This document shows, one piece after another, positions 23,750 through 36,915 of a DNA stretch of 64,000 nt. The DNA is from Antitrichia curtipendula. Lineage: Eukaryota; Streptophyta; Bryopsida; Hypnales; Leucodontaceae. Where the stretch lies: assembly GCA_951230915.1 (NCBI GenBank), contig OX579638.1, positions 31,348,322-31,412,321 of the forward strand, read 5' to 3'. The notes beneath the pieces were generated by a model. The model was given only the letters and a program-made list of their open reading frames with translations, did not search any database and was not told the origin of the DNA. Both the position numbers and the translations under genes were made by a program. The stretch's first letter is position 1, and each line of letters begins with the position of its first letter.

Positions 23750-25459
23750 CATTCTTCAATGGACCAACAAACAATTCAAAATGATCATAATTTTCAAGTA
23801 ACTATTTTGACAAGTTTCATCCGAATTGTTCATGCAATTTTTGGATGGTTGTTGCTACTTTTATCTGAGGCAATTGCTTTTACCTAATTCCTTATCTTCA
23901 CCTCCAAACCTTAAACTCTCGACCTTGTATGTCAAGGTTTTGTTAAGTGCCAGATTTTGTTGCATGTAGGAAATATGATTAGTTTGTGAGAGATTGTACT
24001 TTAGAACGATTAAAATGGCAAGGCAAAAAACACTTTCAATGTATGTTTATAGTTATTGACAAAGAAGAGATGCAAGATTGTATAGAACAAGTTGAATATT
24101 TATAATTTGAATGCAAGTTGACTTTTTATGAATTAGGCAATCCTTTAATATAAATACATATATTCTTGCATAAACTAGATCAATGATTTCCCAAAAATTT
24201 AGACACCCTTTTGATTATTTGTTTTTTGACCAAGCTGCTAAGAAGCTATGGTAGAACAAAGTTGAATGTATACATGTACCGATTGCTACATTGAAGGAAC
24301 TATAGTTTCACTTCATGTATTCTATTAATTCATTAATTCAACATGAACAAAAAGTTTCATTAATTGAAGCTAAGGCTAATTACAATATTGAACTATTATC
24401 CAACTCTGATTGTAATAACTAGCAATTCAACATACATATGCATTTGAAGATAGAAATTTTTTAATTTCACGGGTTTTGCAAGATAAAAGATGATACCTCT
24501 AAAAGAGTTCAAGTCTATCATTCCACCTAATATATACTCCATACTGATTAAATGATCTTACAACTTTACGAGGTGATGACCGCCATTGGACCACTACTAT
24601 TGCCTTTTATCATTAGAATATATGTACCAAAAAGTGACACTAAAAATAATTAGTGTGAACAAAATGATGTGACTTTTTTATTTCTTCAAATCAAAGTGAA
24701 TATTGATGACCCTCAAAAGGCAATATTCATATAATGTATAGTAAGATTCAAAATTTATTAGCGACTAATGTAATCAATATAAACATCAAAAGAAGATTTT
24801 TAAGTGGAACATTTAGACAAATGTCGCAATTGGTTGTATCACTTTAGGCTATTTACCATGCACACCACTCACTATCCCTAATCTCATGAACTTGCACTCA
24901 ATGATATGCAATGCTATATATTTTGAGAAAATTAAAAATGCAATGCTTAAACATAAAGGTTTTTAGGACATCTTACCTTGTAAATAATAAGACCTTTTCA
25001 ATCGCAAGCCACGTCAAAAATCATTTGGCAAGTAGCTCCTTTCTTATAGTTCATCCTCAAAAACGCCTCCACTTGTATCCAAAGACTTTCATTTGACCAA
25101 TAATATGCTAGAAAAAAGATACAAAGAATTTCAAGGGAATATTTCACCATGGATCCTCATTTCTCAATGGACGAAATTGTTGCTTGGCAACAAGGTCTCA
25201 GGCAATATCACTCCTTCAATGAATGAATGCTCTTGGATGAAAAAACTAATCATGTTTATATTTCATCCATATCTTTGGTAGCATATTGCTGCATATGAGA
25301 ACCCCAAAATAAATGAAAATGAAGTCCCGCTTTCTCCACCACGCTTCCCGAGAATTATAGCCAAATGTGTCCATAGCTATCAATGTGCACACTTCTCACC
25401 GACTGTTCTGGTGAGAGGTCTAAACCCTCCATTGCAACCATTCATTTGCTGAGCCAAAT

Positions 25460-25645
25460 TCTCATTACCGTATGAATCATTGGTCTAGAAGGTAGCAAAA
25501 GCACTCACTAGAAGCCAAATAACTATAGAAGACCTCTCCTTTTCATAACAAAATTTTGAAGATGAATAGTTACACTTCTGTCCTACTAGGTTGATTCTCT
25601 GTCATCCATTGGATGCCAAACATCTTCCTTGGAATTTAAGGATTA
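25460..25645 (+). repeat. Dispersed ~180-bp repeat, copy 2 of 4
   Basis: Same ordered words as the copy at 4285: an AATCATTGG start, TATAGAAGACCTC, AGATGAATAGTTACACTT and GATTCTCTGTCATCCAT. It is followed directly by a third copy in the same orientation. Confidence 0.5.
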
Positions 25646-25664
25646 AACGACAAGCTGGTCACCG

Positions 25665-25835
25665 TACAAATCATATGAATTGTTGGCTTAAAAAAATGAA
25701 AAAGCACTCATACTACTGTAGAAGATCTTCCTTTTCCACACAAAATTTGGAAGATGAATAGTTGCACTTGTATCCTACATGAAGAGATTCTTTGTCATTC
25801 ACCCATAAAAAAACCCGTCCTCTTGAAGCGTTTAT
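25665..25835 (+). repeat. Dispersed ~180-bp repeat, copy 3 of 4
   Basis: It contains TTGGCTTAAAAAAATG, TGTAGAAGATCTTCC, AGATGAATAGTTGCACTT, GATTCTTTGTCATTCA and a closing GGTTAAAG. It is closest to the copy at 4285. Confidence 0.5.
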
Positions 25836-26154
25836 TGGTTAAAGTGTCCCCCAAAGTACCTTGAAATTGTCCCCATGCTTAACTATGGTTGGTAGGTGCT
25901 GATTTTTTAAATTTTTGTGTCAAAATCAAGGCAACTTTACTAGTGAGTGTGATTTTGGGTGCTCTAGGGAGTTCTCCTTTGAAAATTCACAAAATGTAGT
26001 TGTCTTATCCATTTAAATAAAATAAATAATAATTCATGATTTTCAATTGCTAGTATTGCAAAAATATTTTTTCTAGCAAAAGGTGCCTCCAATTATGCTA
26101 AATTGCTTAAATGCAAAAGAAATAGATGCTTCTACCTTAGAATGCAACTTGCGT

Positions 26155-26420
26155 GGTATGCACAACATCCTGTATGACAATTCCATATTTTGTATTTCAT
26201 GCATCATCTTTTCATCCATACAATTTTTCATTTATTCTTACCCAATCCTAATGAGAATTCATATTCCATATTTCATGCATTATGCATCATATTTTCATAC
26301 ATGCAATTTTTCGTTTCTTTTCTTACCCAATCCTAATGAGAATTCATATTCCATATTTCATGCATTATGCATCATATTTTCATACATGCAATTTTTCTTT
26401 TCTTTTCTTACCCAACCCTA
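26155..26420 (+). repeat. 85-bp tandem repeat, ~2.5 to 3 copies
   Basis: The word TTACCCAA recurs at about 26238, 26323 and 26408, exactly 85 bases apart. The segment containing GAATTCATATTCCATATTTC is nearly identical in the units. The first unit is more diverged. Frames across it are by-products of the repeat. Confidence 0.85.
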
Positions 26421-27262
26421 ATGACATCCAAATATTTTCTCATGGAAATGTTATTGCATTGCAACAATAGATGTTTTAATCCATCATGTAAAATTCAAAT
26501 TGTGACACAATTTCATCCATCACAATTTTGACACATTTTCATTTGCACTATTTTTCATTCATCTATTTTTGATAAATACTAATAACATCTTGGCAGCTTG
26601 GCAATAAACCCTTGCACCACCATGATGAAACTTTTTGTGTATCATTGCATTGCAACAAGCTCCATTCTAGTGTTGATTATGTATGTGTATAATGAAGAAT
26701 AACATGTTGCATGATCATGTTAAAACAACAATACACCACCACCGTTATCACTACAAGCTTTTGCCTCCACTCATCCATAGTGCTAAAATTTCAAAGAATA
26801 AGCAATGACGAGAAAGAAGGAGGAAGAAGGAAGAAAGAAGAAGAGGACTCGGTCTTTAGAAAACTGATCATATATAGAACTTTGATACAATGGGATTCCA
26901 CAACAATAGAACACCACAAAGAAACGACAATCTCCGTTGCCACTTAGAACAAAGAACATCGCTATCCAGGGAAGAGCTTCCAGCAGTTCTCATCGAATGA
27001 GAGGAGCACAAATAGAGAGAGAGTTTGTACAAGTGTTATTAGTGCCTGTTCACACTGCTAAGTATTTAAAGCTCTGTGCCAAGCAAAAGTTCCAGAAAAC
27101 AGCTCCAGAGGGAGGGACGCAGCTATACAAGTCTCTCTCCCTTCCAAAACGTAGCGCAGGTCGGGATTTGTCCGCAGTTACACCACAGCCAACGCCAAGT
27201 TTTATGTCTGTACAGGGCCTCTCCCTTTCATATCTTTTGTACAGAGCCCGGTACAGAGCTTG

Positions 27263-30200
27263 CTACTTGAGGCGAACGACTGTGAGGTTGGGTAAGGAGG
27301 TGGCCTGAAGGTGGTCCACCGCCAGTCGTGTCACCTTGCACTCTTGAAGTGCCAGAGACGTCAAATTCGTCAGTGGCTTCAAATACTGGAGCCCCGCGTT
27401 CGTCACCCTGGAGTTCGCCAGGTTCAAGGACACAAGATTTCTCATCCCTGCATCATTAGCAATGTCATAAATCGAGGTAAGGGCACTAAATCACAGTATT
27501 AGCTTACTATCTTGCTCTGAAGTCCTGTTGAAGTCCATTCATTTTAGTCAAGTCGTAACTGAAGGTGGAGGATCACTACACTGTTAGGGACCTAATACCG
27601 TGTCGTGCAGACTCCAGTTATCACCTATTCCAATACACTTGGTTGGAGTTGTTAGCAATTGGTGTGAGCAACATGATGCGTGACTTGGCTCAACGTCAAT
27701 GGCCACGAACATTTGAATGGAAATGTGGGTTGGGTACCATCACACATAGTGCTCTACAACCTTCCACTTTCAAGGTGAAAAAGAAATTCATATGTAGTGA
27801 TAGAAACTTGATTAAAACAAACTTGGCTCTTGTAACCAAAAATCTCTCAATGGCTCCACAGTGATCTACCAAAAATCAAACTCCTACATATGTTAAAAAG
27901 ATTAAACTGAAGGTAACAGTATCCTTGGCATTTCGTAGATAGCACACTCACCCGAGAGATACTGGAGGGCGTTGTCTGTGAGACGCAAGTTTTGCGAAAG
28001 GTTGAGAGAGGTAAGCGATGTGAGATCCTTTATTTTGCTTACTCCTGCATCTGTGATACCTCCACCGCAAAGCTCCAAGGTCTGCAGTTTCTTGAAATCT
28101 GTCTCAGGAATCCACCAGTCAGTCTCAGTTAGGAATGACCAGTACAGAGGAGCATATCCCTGATTATTCTAAAAACAAAGTCCCAATCACAAGGCCCACA
28201 CAAGTGTAAATCGAAGCTAAGAGCACAAAAACAGAATTTTTAAGAAATGAATCTCAATTACAAGCAAGAGCTCAGGAAAAAAGTCTCACGTCGAAGGCAG
28301 GACATGCCATAGTCAGTGATCCTTGCACCAAAGAGATCCAGAGTTTTTAAACCAGTCAAGCCTGCAGAGCAATTTCATCGACTGTCAGTATTACGAGCTC
28401 AGACAGTAGTCATCCATTCATGGAAGGCGGACTATGGCATCCATCCAGTGAGAGTTTTGGAAACCTGTCAGTGCAGCAAGGCCTGCATCCGTGATCTGCT
28501 TGGAGTCCAGGTTCAGAGACGTGAGTGACGTGATGGTTGCAAGTGTGCGCAAGCCACTGTCCAAAATACCTCCTGTGAAGGAAAGGTTCAAGCTCTCCAG
28601 CTTCTTCAAACCTGATATACAACAAAATTCATCATCAGGGTCTAAGGATCTCACCACCTGGTAGATTGAATCCACAAGTCAATACCCAGAGATTCAGAGA
28701 TCAAAACCATATGGCATTAATCCTTCAAGGCCTACCAGGCCATTATTTGTCCTCTCACCTATGCAACAAGTCAAAGTTTTAACTCAATATTCTCAAATTC
28801 CAAGAAGCATTAACAAATGAGTTTCATATTACAATATTCATATTGACGGGGAAGCGAAAAGTACAATCAATCTTTTCTAATAAACTTGATGTAAAATGGA
28901 TAATATCGATCAAAGTTCAAACTTGTGAATAAGTACATAAATTGTCTGGACCATGAAGGGTTAATCCCCAAGAACCCACAAATCAACACCCACGTAGGGG
29001 TTACAATGCTTGGTTCTCTTAGGCTTCGTAATTCTCTTGCATAGAATCGTCTCATCACCTCCATCAACTTTGTAGATCAAGGAAAACACTCGTAAACAGG
29101 ATCTCAGTTTCAGTTCGGAAATTTACCAGTGAGGAATCGTAAGCCCTCGTTCTCGATATCTGAGTCTGACAGATCAAGCATCCGCAAATTCACAAGCCCT
29201 GAAACCAGCAAATTCATGAAACAGTCAGATTGGTTGAATCTTCATCTTAATCCCTGAAGGACAAAGGATTCCAGGTTTGAAAAGGGCCATTTCAAATAGG
29301 TCATATTGTGAAAAATATATTTCAAATGAGGACATACTTTAATGTCACCAGAATCAGTGAAGAACAATACATGTTTTGGTCAAAAAATAAACAAAAATTG
29401 AACAAATAAAAAAATGACTCAATCTAGCTCAAAAAACATGAGGCCAAAATTGAACATCTTGGTCCTTTGGAAGTTAAATTCCAAATTGACCACTAAGGCT
29501 ACGCATAACCATTTTATACGGAAGGGATACGTCATGTAAAATACATTCCTTGCAAAGGCCACGTTCATAATTTCAGGAAACCCATCGAATACATTGTCAG
29601 CTCCAGAAGCTGTCATAAATTCACAAATGGAAATTTGGTTGAAATTTGTCTAATATCACCTTTGATATGCTCAATTCCATCGTCACTGACTTTACACGAA
29701 TCAAGATTCAAACTCTCCAGGTTGGTCAACCCTGCATTGTTAAAAACACTCGTCTTGTCAATTGGTATTAACTTATACTTGGTTTCCTTTATCAGTCCCA
29801 GGTGGTGATCCCATATAAACCCAACAGTTTCATTCCCAAATGCACTAGATTAATGGCAAAATCTACGACTGCCAGACATACGGTGATCATATTCCCGCTT
29901 GAAATTCTGATTGTCTGAGATTATGCTAGCAACGCCCCTTCCTTGAGCCATCGCCTAAATTTGGCTAGTGACTACAACTATACAACCCTAAAGTGGAAGT
30001 GGAAGTGGGCACTTCCATATTTATAAGAGTTAAAATAAATCACTTAAGAAGCTTCAAGGTAACAAAATGTACCAATAGAAGGAAGAAATACTACCTGCAT
30101 TTTTCGAATGACAGAAATAGGTTTTGAAAGTTACTAGAATCGAATATTAACTGCCTAGTGAACTTTCTATTCAAATAGAGTACAGTGGGCCTATTCTGAA

Positions 30201-33200
30201 GCTCTTATCATTTGTTTAATTTCATTTATTTACATCCCCAACACAACATGCATGAAAAACGAAGAAGCAGATGAGCGTAACCTTTGAGAGAGACCATGCC
30301 AGAATCCGTGAGGTTGTTGTAAGCCAGGTTCAACGTCCGGAGGTTAATCAGACCTGCGGTACAGGAGGAAGGATTAAAGTCCCAGGAAAATAACGTTTCT
30401 AACCAAGTTTCAAGTGCGCTGCTTCCATCGTTAATTCCTCATGTGTGTTCACCCTAGGTCACAGCAAATTCAGGTATCACCTGTACGAAGGAATATTTTC
30501 AACACAAAATCTACAATGACTGACCTGCAAGCTTCTGAAAGGCAGAGTCCGGTAACAGGCAAGATTTGAAGTTCAAATGCCACAGCTCAGTCAGACCTGT
30601 AAAAGGGTTCACAATGATCATTACACCCTAAAATTTCATACAAAACATCAAAGCTGGAACAAACAACAATACTACGATATTAAAAATGACTTAACAATTA
30701 AAGACTTAAAAGGTAAGATCTTAATTTAGTAAATTAGTGAGATCTCTTGAGTTTTGTGCTTCGAAATTAGATGTAAATGTAATTCTAAAAATGCACCCAC
30801 ATACTATTTGCATCCTGTGTGACGTCTGAGTTTTTCTTTCTTACAACATCCCTTTTTTTAATGTGAGCAGTTGATGGTCAAAGTGATTTGGTGAGGACCA
30901 GAGGTGCCCTGTTGTCTTTAAGAGTTAAAGTAGACAGACGTACCAGCAACACTTTCCATGCTGTGACCAGTGACTGGGCAACCTTCTATGCTAAGACTCC
31001 GAAGCTTCGTCAGACCTATCAGGAAAGAGACACCAATAGAATTGTCAAAAAATTACAGCCTTGATGACAAAAGCACAGTGTTTCCAACATTTGTTACAAC
31101 ATGACAAAACAAGAATCTCAAAGGCTTGGTGCTGGCAGCAAGGGAACTACACCTAATTGCGTGCGAATAAGCGATTGCGCAACTTCCACTATTAAATTGC
31201 TTTAATTTTTCATTGGAAGTCCAAAGAGTCACTCTTCTGAATTCTCTTCTTAGGAATTATTGGAAGACTATACATCCGAGTACACTATGAATTTTCTAAG
31301 TGCTGAAACTAGGTGTGCCAAAAAGTAGCCCTAGGCTCTCATTCTAGACTCTCATGAATAGAGGCAATACATTTAGGCAAGAATCTGTAGGAGTCGGTTT
31401 TAGAAAGGGTCACAATTAGGTGCAGTTACTTTAGCAAACAAACAATCATGATAAACCTCTGAGATGGATTTCCAAATAAAAGTGACCCCAAACGCTCACC
31501 TTTCAAGGATGCGATACCAGAATCATTCACCTTGCTCCTGGCAATTTGAAGCTCCTCCAGGTTTACAAGCCCTGACAATCATCAATGGACACAGAGATTT
31601 GAGCACTCTCGAACAACGAGAAGAACTGACAATCAAACTGCAATTAAACTACAGTTAAACCAGAGCGAATTGGTAGCAGCAAGGTGTTTGTGGCATCGGT
31701 ACCCGCGAGATTCTTGATATCCGAGTTCCGCACACCATTGCACCATCCGACGTTCAACTTCTCCAAAGTGGTTAGGCCTGGAATCAGTGACAAGGAAGGG
31801 CATACATACATATCATAAGTGTCTGCCTGTTGTATTTCAAGAATGCCATATTACCCAAAACTACAAATAGAAACTCTTCTTGGAATCTTATAGTCAATTA
31901 TAATAACTTCGATAACATGAATTGACTGTTCAAAAGTGTAGGAAATGAGTTTTATCAGTGCAAGCTTCCAAAACGATGCATTTCAAATCCTATACATATG
32001 GAAGCGGTCACTTTTGACCATTAACTCGCTAAGGAGTTGATGATGTATGAGGTGTCATCTCATTTATAGGAAGATTGAAGGAATATTCTGAAATGTAGCA
32101 ATGAAAACAAGAAAGAAACGCCCTACATTATTGAGTGGCATGCGTATTTTGGAGTTAGTACTGTTTACTAGGATTCTCTAAAAGTGTAGTTATTATATTC
32201 AGTTCAAACACTAATGGGTTAATATTAAGATTAGTATGTGTGTGCAATACGGCTATTAGCAAAAAGTCCTACCTTTTAAGTAGACTAAACCACCCTGAAT
32301 AAGTGGGCACTGTTCCATATCGAGGTTCCTGAGTTTCACCAGATGGGTGAAGTTGCGCATTCCAGCTGCAGTGATCAGGTTACTGCTCCGGAGACTCAGC
32401 GATGTAAGGCTCGATAGCCCTGGATATCCAAAATCACAAAACCTAACTCAAAAAACAGATTAAAATTTTAAAAATGTTTCGAAACACCAGTGACATGATC
32501 TCAGAGCTGCCAACCGTGACTTCAGATATATACCTTGATATTTCTATTCTTCAAAAACGTAGGAAATGAATTCTTCTTTCTATTGGTACATTCTATTACC
32601 TTCCCTGAATGTTCCAAAATGATTTATACCAACTCCTACAGATATGGCAGCGGCCTATTTTGTCCATTGAATTTGGGCAATTAGAGCGCAATGAGATAGA
32701 AGTAGTACGAACAGTACCGGCCAACACTGAGAGACCCTCGTCTGCAATGTGGCCACAATAATTCAAGCTCAGAGACTGCAGGTTGCTACACGGTTCAAGA
32801 AAATCCAGTCCTTCATTGGTGACTGCCGAGTTGGAGATGTCCAACGCCAGAAGTGATTCGCCCTGAGAGCCGATGACGTCCAGCCAGGAATCCGTCACGC
32901 CAGGATATTCTGCGAGTAAAACGTCCTGCAGAAACTCATGCCACATCATTAACCCCTACAAGACCAACGATTCATGGTATTGAAATGACCAATTCAGTTT
33001 ATCATATTGTGAATAATATGTATGCAGATTGGGCCAAAGTTTATAATCACCAGAATCTGTTAAAATGTTGCGTGTATTGGTCAAAAAATAAACAAAATTG
33101 GACAAAAGAAACTCTCCAGAAAGCTGGATGAGTTGATCAAACAAACCATACCTGCAGCGAGCAGTTGGAGAAGAGATCCAAATTCTCAGGATCAAGGAGC

Positions 33201-33853
33201 TGCTTCCTCACAAGCTCATGCAGGACTTGCTGAATCAAGTCGCGGGGCACACCATCGAAAGATTCATACTCCCTAATATTCTGTAGAGGATACAAATGCA
33301 ACAATTCCACTGGTGGATGTGAGCACACAACTTTGCCATTTTTAAGTAATTTAATTGCTAACAATAATTATTTTCAATCTCTTCCTCAGATATCATAAAG
33401 CCGCTGGTTCTTGTATCAAAGCTAAACTTAAGACCCCACACCAGCTATTGCACGAAGAATTCACATAATGAAACCCTGATTTAAATACGAAGCTAAATCC
33501 CTAACCAGATGTCTTACAAAGAATTCGCATAATTAGACCCTAATTTCATCTCAAGCTCGATTGAGATCCCAAACCCCACCAGATAATTTACTTGACAAAG
33601 AAAATCACATAATTAAAACCCTGTTTTTCATGATCAACTGAATGGGCATGAGAAACAGCACCTTGACAATCTCGCGGACACAAATCTCGAGCAAGGATCG
33701 CGGGGTTTTCGGCGGAGATTCCGAGGCGTGCGGCGCTTTGACAGGCCATCGCAAGCTGATACTCCGACTTAACCCTCCGGAGCGACTGCCCTGCCCATCA
33801 TCGGAGCTTTCCGGGTCATTGGGCTCCCTCTTTCGAGAACATGCACCTCCCAT
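27263..33853 (-). CDS. RNI-like leucine-rich repeat protein, 15 exons (At1g15740-like)
   Basis: Exons, in transcript order: 33853-33662, 33280-33152, 32925-32718, 32419-32273, 31777-31703, 31571-31500, 31015-30944, 30596-30525, 30353-30282, 29731-29660, 29198-29127, 28611-28465, 28361-28290, 28098-27952 and 27447-27263. All introns are GT-AG and the spliced frame gives 577 residues, close to the 585 or so of Arabidopsis At1g15740, which it resembles along its whole length (family call from memory). It opens MGGACSRKRE: Gly2 and Cys5 suggest N-myristoylation and S-acylation, so membrane attachment. A helical region (about 52-107) precedes some 18 repeats of 24 residues with the ITDAGL/LxxLNL pattern of cysteine-type LRRs. 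From exon 3 on, every intron lies in phase 1 in the Gly codon between repeats. No catalytic domain is present; the function of this family is not established. Confidence 0.9.
29247..29440 (+). repeat. Fragment related to the TTAA element family, in an intron
   Basis: It begins TTAATCCCTGAAGGACAAAGG, close to the family terminus. The following ~190 bp match 32949-33130, sharing CATATTGTGAA, ACCAGAATC and GGTCAAAAAATAAACAAAA. No right terminus is visible, so it is truncated or a short subfamily. Confidence 0.45.
31144..31429 (+). mobile_element. MITE with GTAACTACACCTAA-type ends, copy in an intron
   Basis: It starts GAACTACACCTAATTG and ends CAATTAGGTGCAGTTAC, an inverted pair. It is homologous to 45200-45459, sharing for example GACTCTCATGAATAG and AGGCAAGAATCT-like words in the same order. 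The 286-bp element lies wholly inside the intron between exons 6 and 7 of the RNI-like gene. No coding sequence. Confidence 0.7.
32949..33130 (+). repeat. Second intronic fragment related to the TTAA family
   Basis: It begins TTAACCCCTACAAGACCAACG and then follows the 29247 copy (CATATTGTGAATAATATG, CACCAGAATCTGTTAAAATG, GGTCAAAAAATAAAC). It lies in the intron between exons 2 and 3, only about 20 bases from the exon 3 acceptor. Confidence 0.45.
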
Positions 33854-36728
33854 ACTTACTGCTGCTGCTGCTGCAGCCTCGTTGCTTCAATCACTCAACC
33901 CCATCTGCAGACACACCCCAAATTCATTAAAACAAATCGAATTCGAATTACGCATGATTACGACCCAGGCCCAGCGAATTCACATCCCTCATCCAAGGCA
34001 CAGACGGAGCAACCAAAGCACATACAAAACACGGACTAACTGCGTAAGAATTAGGATGCCGGCGCACATTTAAAGGATTCGGAGACCAACCTAACAACCC
34101 GCCATCTCCGCTCCAAAATTCAAGTCATTCCCAATCTGCAAGACACAAATACGCCCAAATTCAACCAAATTTTCGAAATTCGAATCCAATCCACAAAAGC
34201 TACCTTAACCAACAATTGCACCAAACCACAAGTTACGCACAATTACGACAAATCGAGACCCGATACAGGCCTAGCTAATTCAAACACCCATTCAAGGAAA
34301 ACAAAAAGCAACCGAGTAACCACCACTAAGCCATCTCCTTGCGCCCAATTCCCACATTCCAAAACTTTAACAGGGAAACCCCAAAATCTCCACCCCAAAA
34401 TTCACGCCCACATTTCCAACCTACTCTCAAATTCCGACCCCAATTCCGACTCCATTTCCGACCTCCCAACCCCAGTTCAATTCCACACCTCAAACCTCGC
34501 CGAAAACCCTGCGTCTCGGGAAGCACGCCCGGCATAAACTCCACAAGAAAACCAAAATCACTTGGCCGGCTAACTGAATTCTCCACGAACTCGAAGCGAA
34601 ATTGACATGCGTAAAGATTAAGTGACGTTCTTGTTACTCTTCTGCACTTAGATCAGACAATGGACTGAAACCTCAAAGACGAGACGATCCTCGCCACCTT
34701 AAGTAACTAAGGAAGCATCCTTTGTGTTACCCCTAAATTGGGTATGGCAGGAAGAGCCATCGGGGCTGCGGATGGATGAGCACTGGAATTGCAGCTGCTA
34801 AATTGGGGATTACTAATAATCTACTCGACAAGGGGCGATCGAGGTGGAGGGCGATGAAGGAGGAGACGCCGAAGGCATCGGAGACGGCCCGCAGCAGGCA
34901 TTCCCGTGCTTGCCATGGTCCTCTACGATATTGACACGTGGGTGGAGTCTACGGCGAAACATACGCCAGGGTACAGTATTTGGGTCGGATATTATCCAGG
35001 CCTCTGCCAGGGCTGTTCGCATTCTCTTATTGCCTTAGGGCGGTCTTTAGTGGCTCGGACTCACTGAAGCTTAAATTAATAACTTAATTGTGACGAAGTT
35101 TGAGTTGAACCTTCCTCGAGAACCGAGGAAAAAAAACAATTTAAATGAAAGAATACAAAATGAAAGTGCTACAAGGTAGCAGCTCCACGTTGCTTGGAGC
35201 TGCTTGGTCCATGTTGTGTCGGAATGGAAAAAAAAAATTTCAAGGTTTTTTGGAACCAAATTTGTTTTGTTGAATTTCATGATGTTTACATTTCTATGTC
35301 TATGTGAGCAAGGAAAAATTACATTCAAGGAGTAGCTTTGTCTTGTTGTCAAACAAAAAAACCCGGCAAAGATCAAGTCCAGTGTTAAAATTAGTTTTCT
35401 AAAAGTAAGAAAGTTGCCTCCCCTACTTAATTTTCACAAGCTTCCTAAAAATTCTGATTTGCCTCTTATAAATACTGCTCACTTTTATGAAGAATTTTTG
35501 CAAAGTTTGCTTGATTTTAGTATACAACTCCAGTCTATCCTTATTGACATTGGATTGCAAACATTGAAATTGGTACAAATTTCTTATTGATAATGGATAT
35601 TGACATTTGAGAAATTGTTAAGACGGTTATCACTTCAAATTTGGCAAAGCACTACAATTCTACATTCATCCATCTACTGAATCATAAATTGTTTTCTAAA
35701 TATTCATACGTTTTTAATACAAAACTAGTGACTTCATCCATATTATAAATAGGATTGAAAAATCTTTGGAAACAAATCTATTTTTATTTGACAAAAAATA
35801 AATATTTATTTTGAAATGATACAATTTGACACTATGGTGCAAAAAATTGAGACCATAGACAATATTGATATTAGCATTGTTTAGAAATGTATCATTGATA
35901 TTGAACAATTAACTTTGGTATTTTTTACATTATTTTTAATATTCAAAATAGATATATTTAAAATTATCAATACATGACTTCATTAAAGAAAAGTTTGGAG
36001 ATTTTTTGTAGAAGTTAATGCAATGTCATCACCGTTGATTTTCTATGCCAAGCGAGATGCTAAGAAATAGCTACAATATATACTTGATTCTAAAGGTTGT
36101 ACAAGACCCAAATGCTTGACCATTGAAAATACAATTGATTTTTTGCTTATGGGCAGTGATTCTTCTTATAGCTACTATTAATATTCATTTCATGTGGAAT
36201 GGATTTTTTTAATTAATTTTGAGTTATAATTTCTATAGAGAGGATATGATTCTAGTTTTGAATTTTGAATTTAAGAATCACTAGTGTGCCTTGTGCCATT
36301 GCTACAGCCAAAATAAAAGTAAAAATAATTTTTGAATTCATTAAAAACTTCAAAACTCAATAACTTTGACCCTGTAGTGTGAGAGGTTGCATTCTTGGTA
36401 CAAATAGAAAGTTTTATACACAAAAGAGTGTAAGGACTTTGTTTTGTGGTATTTAAACACGGCATGCCATTTTTTTAAACTTTAAAGATAATTTAATTCA
36501 ATTGTTTAATTAAAAAAATCCATCACTTTCACATCATCGTCACAATCACTGCTTCTTTTAAGGTGATAGTGTAAAACCATAAACAAATGCAATAGTAGGG
36601 CAATTAGAGGATAAACTTTGCACACGTGGCACATTGTAATTGGCCAAAAATGATTTTCATTTTTGTATATTGCATAAAATGTATTACACAAAATATAAGA
36701 AGTGTTTCAATAATCAGAATTACACTAA
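33854..36728. other. Upstream region of the RNI-like gene and AT-rich flank
   Basis: 33854 to about 35050 is less AT-rich than the surroundings and probably carries the 5' UTR and promoter of the RNI-like gene; a CAG trinucleotide run lies just upstream of its ATG. Frames here on either strand are not recognised. From 35050 to 36728 the DNA is AT-rich; 36270-36480 belongs to the degenerate repeat seen again at 38.2-40.4 kb. Confidence 0.4.
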
Positions 36729-36915
36729 CACTATAAGAACCCCGTGTTGTTTTTTTATGTCTAAAAACTAGATGTCAAATTTTTTGGACATCAAACATAT
36801 CATTAGGATGCTAGTTTTGATGTCAAAACTAGCATCCTAATGTTATGTTTGATATCTAAAAAATTTGACGTTCAGTTTTTAGACATAAAAAAACAAACAC
36901 GGGGTTCTTATAGTG
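36729..36915. mobile_element. CACTA-type foldback element, 187 bp, with TAA target duplication
   Basis: The whole element is one near-perfect inverted repeat about a centre near 36821. The ends are CACTATAAGAACCCCGTGTT and its inverse. Flanking TAA at 36726-36728 and 36916-36918 gives a 3-bp target duplication. CACTA-initial ends plus a 3-bp duplication define the CACTA (En/Spm) superfamily. The element has no coding capacity and is a MITE-like derivative. Confidence 0.85.

Larger units (their letters stand above)
22100..27262. other. Gene-poor stretch with simple and dispersed repeats
   Basis: It begins with the presumed promoter of the kinase-NBS-LRR locus. It holds a TA microsatellite, two adjacent copies of a dispersed repeat (25.5-25.8 kb), an 85-bp tandem repeat (26.2-26.4 kb) and, at its end, the 3' flank of the RNI-like LRR gene. 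The small frames at 24911-25281 (+) are not recognised. Confidence 0.45.

Noticed and set aside
26083..26470. Two overlapping repetitive frames in the 26 kb region.
   Set aside because: They are translations of the 85-bp tandem repeat in different frames.
33642..34073. 143-aa plus-strand frame over the first exon of the RNI-like gene.
   Set aside because: Antisense shadow of the coding exon and 5' leader.
34813..35038. GC-richer frames on both strands upstream of the RNI-like gene.
   Set aside because: No domain, and both strands are open; more likely promoter or leader sequence.
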